In this document: positions 5,163 through 5,810 of the stretch, one piece after another | How positions within the stretch are numbered: the first letter of the stretch is position 1 | Layout: every line of letters begins with the position of its first letter | Translations under genes and position numbers: made by a program | Source: Thermococcus sp. | GTDB taxonomy: Archaea > Methanobacteriota_B > Thermococci > Thermococcales > Thermococcaceae | Reading direction: 5' to 3' | Length of the DNA: 5,810 nt | Assembly (NCBI GenBank): GCA_021157445.1 | Contig: JAGGWM010000186.1 | Span: 1-5,810 of the forward strand | The notes under the pieces: generated by a model | The model's database searches: none | Told to the model about the DNA's origin: nothing | What the model saw: only the letters and a program-made list of their open reading frames with translations

Positions 5163-5810
5163 AGTGGAGTGATAACCTCTTACCGCTTCCGTATTTATCC
5201 ATCAAAAACACAACAAGAAACGATGCTCCAACATATGGAGCTCTGTCGCTGGCTCTACAACCAGTTATTGAAAGTCAAGCGAGAGAACCCAGCCCTCAAG
5301 GAATACGACACGCAAAGACTCATTGTCGAACTAAAGAAAGAAAATCCCGAACTCAACAAAGTGTATTCAAAAGTCCTTCAGATGGTGAACCATCAGCTCT
5401 GGTCAAACCTGAAAGCCTTGAACGAGCTCAAGAGAAGGGGCCATAAAGTCGGTAAACTACGCTACAAGACTTCCCCAAACAGCTGGAAAACATTGAACTA
5501 CAACCAGAGCGGCTTCAAGCTCGATGAGGAACGGAAAAGACTGCACCTCTCAAAAATCGGAGAAATTCCTATCAAGCTCCACTGCGGAATTAGGGGGAAA
5601 ATCAAAGGAGTCATCATCAAAAGGACAAAAAGCGGGAAATGGTATGCAATCTTTCAGGTTGAGGAGGAACCAAAACCGCTTCCAAAGACTGGAAAAGTCG
5701 GGGATAGACCTTGGGGTTAAGCATTTCGCCGTGGACAGTGACGGGAACGCCTTTGAAAATCCACTCTTCTTGGAGAACTCCATTGAGAAGATTAAGAGAC
5801 TCCAGAAGCA
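5145..5810 (+). pseudogene. tnpB: IS200/IS605 TnpB (OrfB) RNA-guided nuclease, frameshifted and cut by window edge
   Basis: The first frame gives 191 residues, ending TAA 5718-5720. It carries the TnpB N-terminal helical region (SYRFRIYPSKTQQ, CRWLYNQLL) and the wedge-like beta region (LHLSKIGEIPIKLH, then KSGKWYAIFQVEEEP). The expected RuvC-I motif is absent from this frame, but the +1 frame from 5701 reads GIDLGVKHFAVDSDGN and continues open to 5810. A GGGG run at 5700-5703 is the junction, consistent with one inserted G or two lost bases. The catalytic Asp (codon 5707-5709) is therefore separated from the N-terminus. A complete TnpB is about 400 residues; the RuvC-II, zinc-finger and RuvC-III parts lie beyond the window. 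TnpB cuts DNA next to its target motif using RNA from the element's right end. ATG 5145 lacks a good ribosome site. GTG 5169, with GGGTGA 5 nt upstream, is the more likely original start. A sequencing error in the G run would restore the gene. Confidence 0.88.

Larger units (their letters stand above)
5010..5810 (+). mobile_element. Decayed IS200/IS605-type element, left part
   Basis: The unit contains, in order, a structured non-coding end, an outward promoter, a tnpA relic and a frameshifted tnpB that runs off the right edge. IS200/IS605 elements have subterminal hairpins rather than inverted terminal repeats and make no target duplication. They insert 3' of a short motif that also serves TnpB as its target-adjacent motif. 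TTTAA at 5005-5009, directly before the first hairpin, is my candidate for that motif; it resembles motifs reported for archaeal TnpB systems. The exact left end is a guess within about 50 nt. The right end, where the guide RNA would be encoded, is outside the window. Presence of the element is firm; its boundary is not. Confidence 0.7.

Noticed and set aside
5690..5720. Programmed +1 frameshift in tnpB
   Set aside because: The only hint is a GGGG run. I see no slow codon, stop codon at the shift site or stimulatory structure, and tnpA beside it is also decayed, so mutation or sequencing error is simpler.
5550..5783. Minus-strand 77-codon open frame
   Set aside because: Antisense to tnpB, with no motif or ribosome site.
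1..5810. CRISPR array, tRNA or rRNA genes
   Set aside because: No regularly spaced direct repeats, tRNA cloverleaf or conserved rRNA segments were seen by eye on either strand.

Overview
The window looks like chromosomal DNA of a hyperthermophilic euryarchaeon of the Thermococcales (Pyrococcus/Thermococcus type). The grounds are AT-moderate, purine-rich coding strands, Lys/Glu/Ile-rich proteins, Shine-Dalgarno sites of the GGAGGTGA/GGGTGAT type, archaeal TATA boxes about 40 nt upstream of start codons, very tight or overlapping gene junctions, and protein variants I associate with that order. This is inference from sequence character; no search was run.

Layout. Positions 1346 to 1 (minus) hold a TldD-family metalloprotease, cut by the left edge just after its putative third zinc ligand. 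A 154-nt intergenic region carries divergent promoters. Positions 1501-2379 (plus) hold a PfkB-family sugar/nucleoside kinase. It converges on, and overlaps by 4 nt, a three-gene minus-strand ABC-2 exporter operon: ATPase (4952-3984), permease 1 (3987-3184), permease 2 (3197-2376). All three genes overlap their neighbours, so they are probably co-translated as one efflux complex with one ATPase and two different membrane subunits. Its substrate cannot be read from the sequence.

From about 5010 to the right edge lies the left part of a decayed IS200/IS605-type element. It shows possible subterminal hairpins, an outward TATA box, a short relic of the Y1 transposase gene tnpA (with an in-frame stop and most of the gene missing), and then tnpB. 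tnpB carries a +1 frameshift in a GGGG run at 5700-5703, immediately before the RuvC-I catalytic Asp. Both element genes therefore look inactive unless the base is a sequencing error or is recoded. The probable element boundary is about 55 nt upstream of the ATPase start codon, so the insertion has replaced whatever lay upstream of that operon's promoter.

I found no convincing new biological system. The most informative material is the decayed TnpB element abutting the exporter promoter and the overlapping convergent gene ends. There are no tRNA, rRNA or CRISPR features. No gap longer than about 200 bases lies outside a gene or the element.
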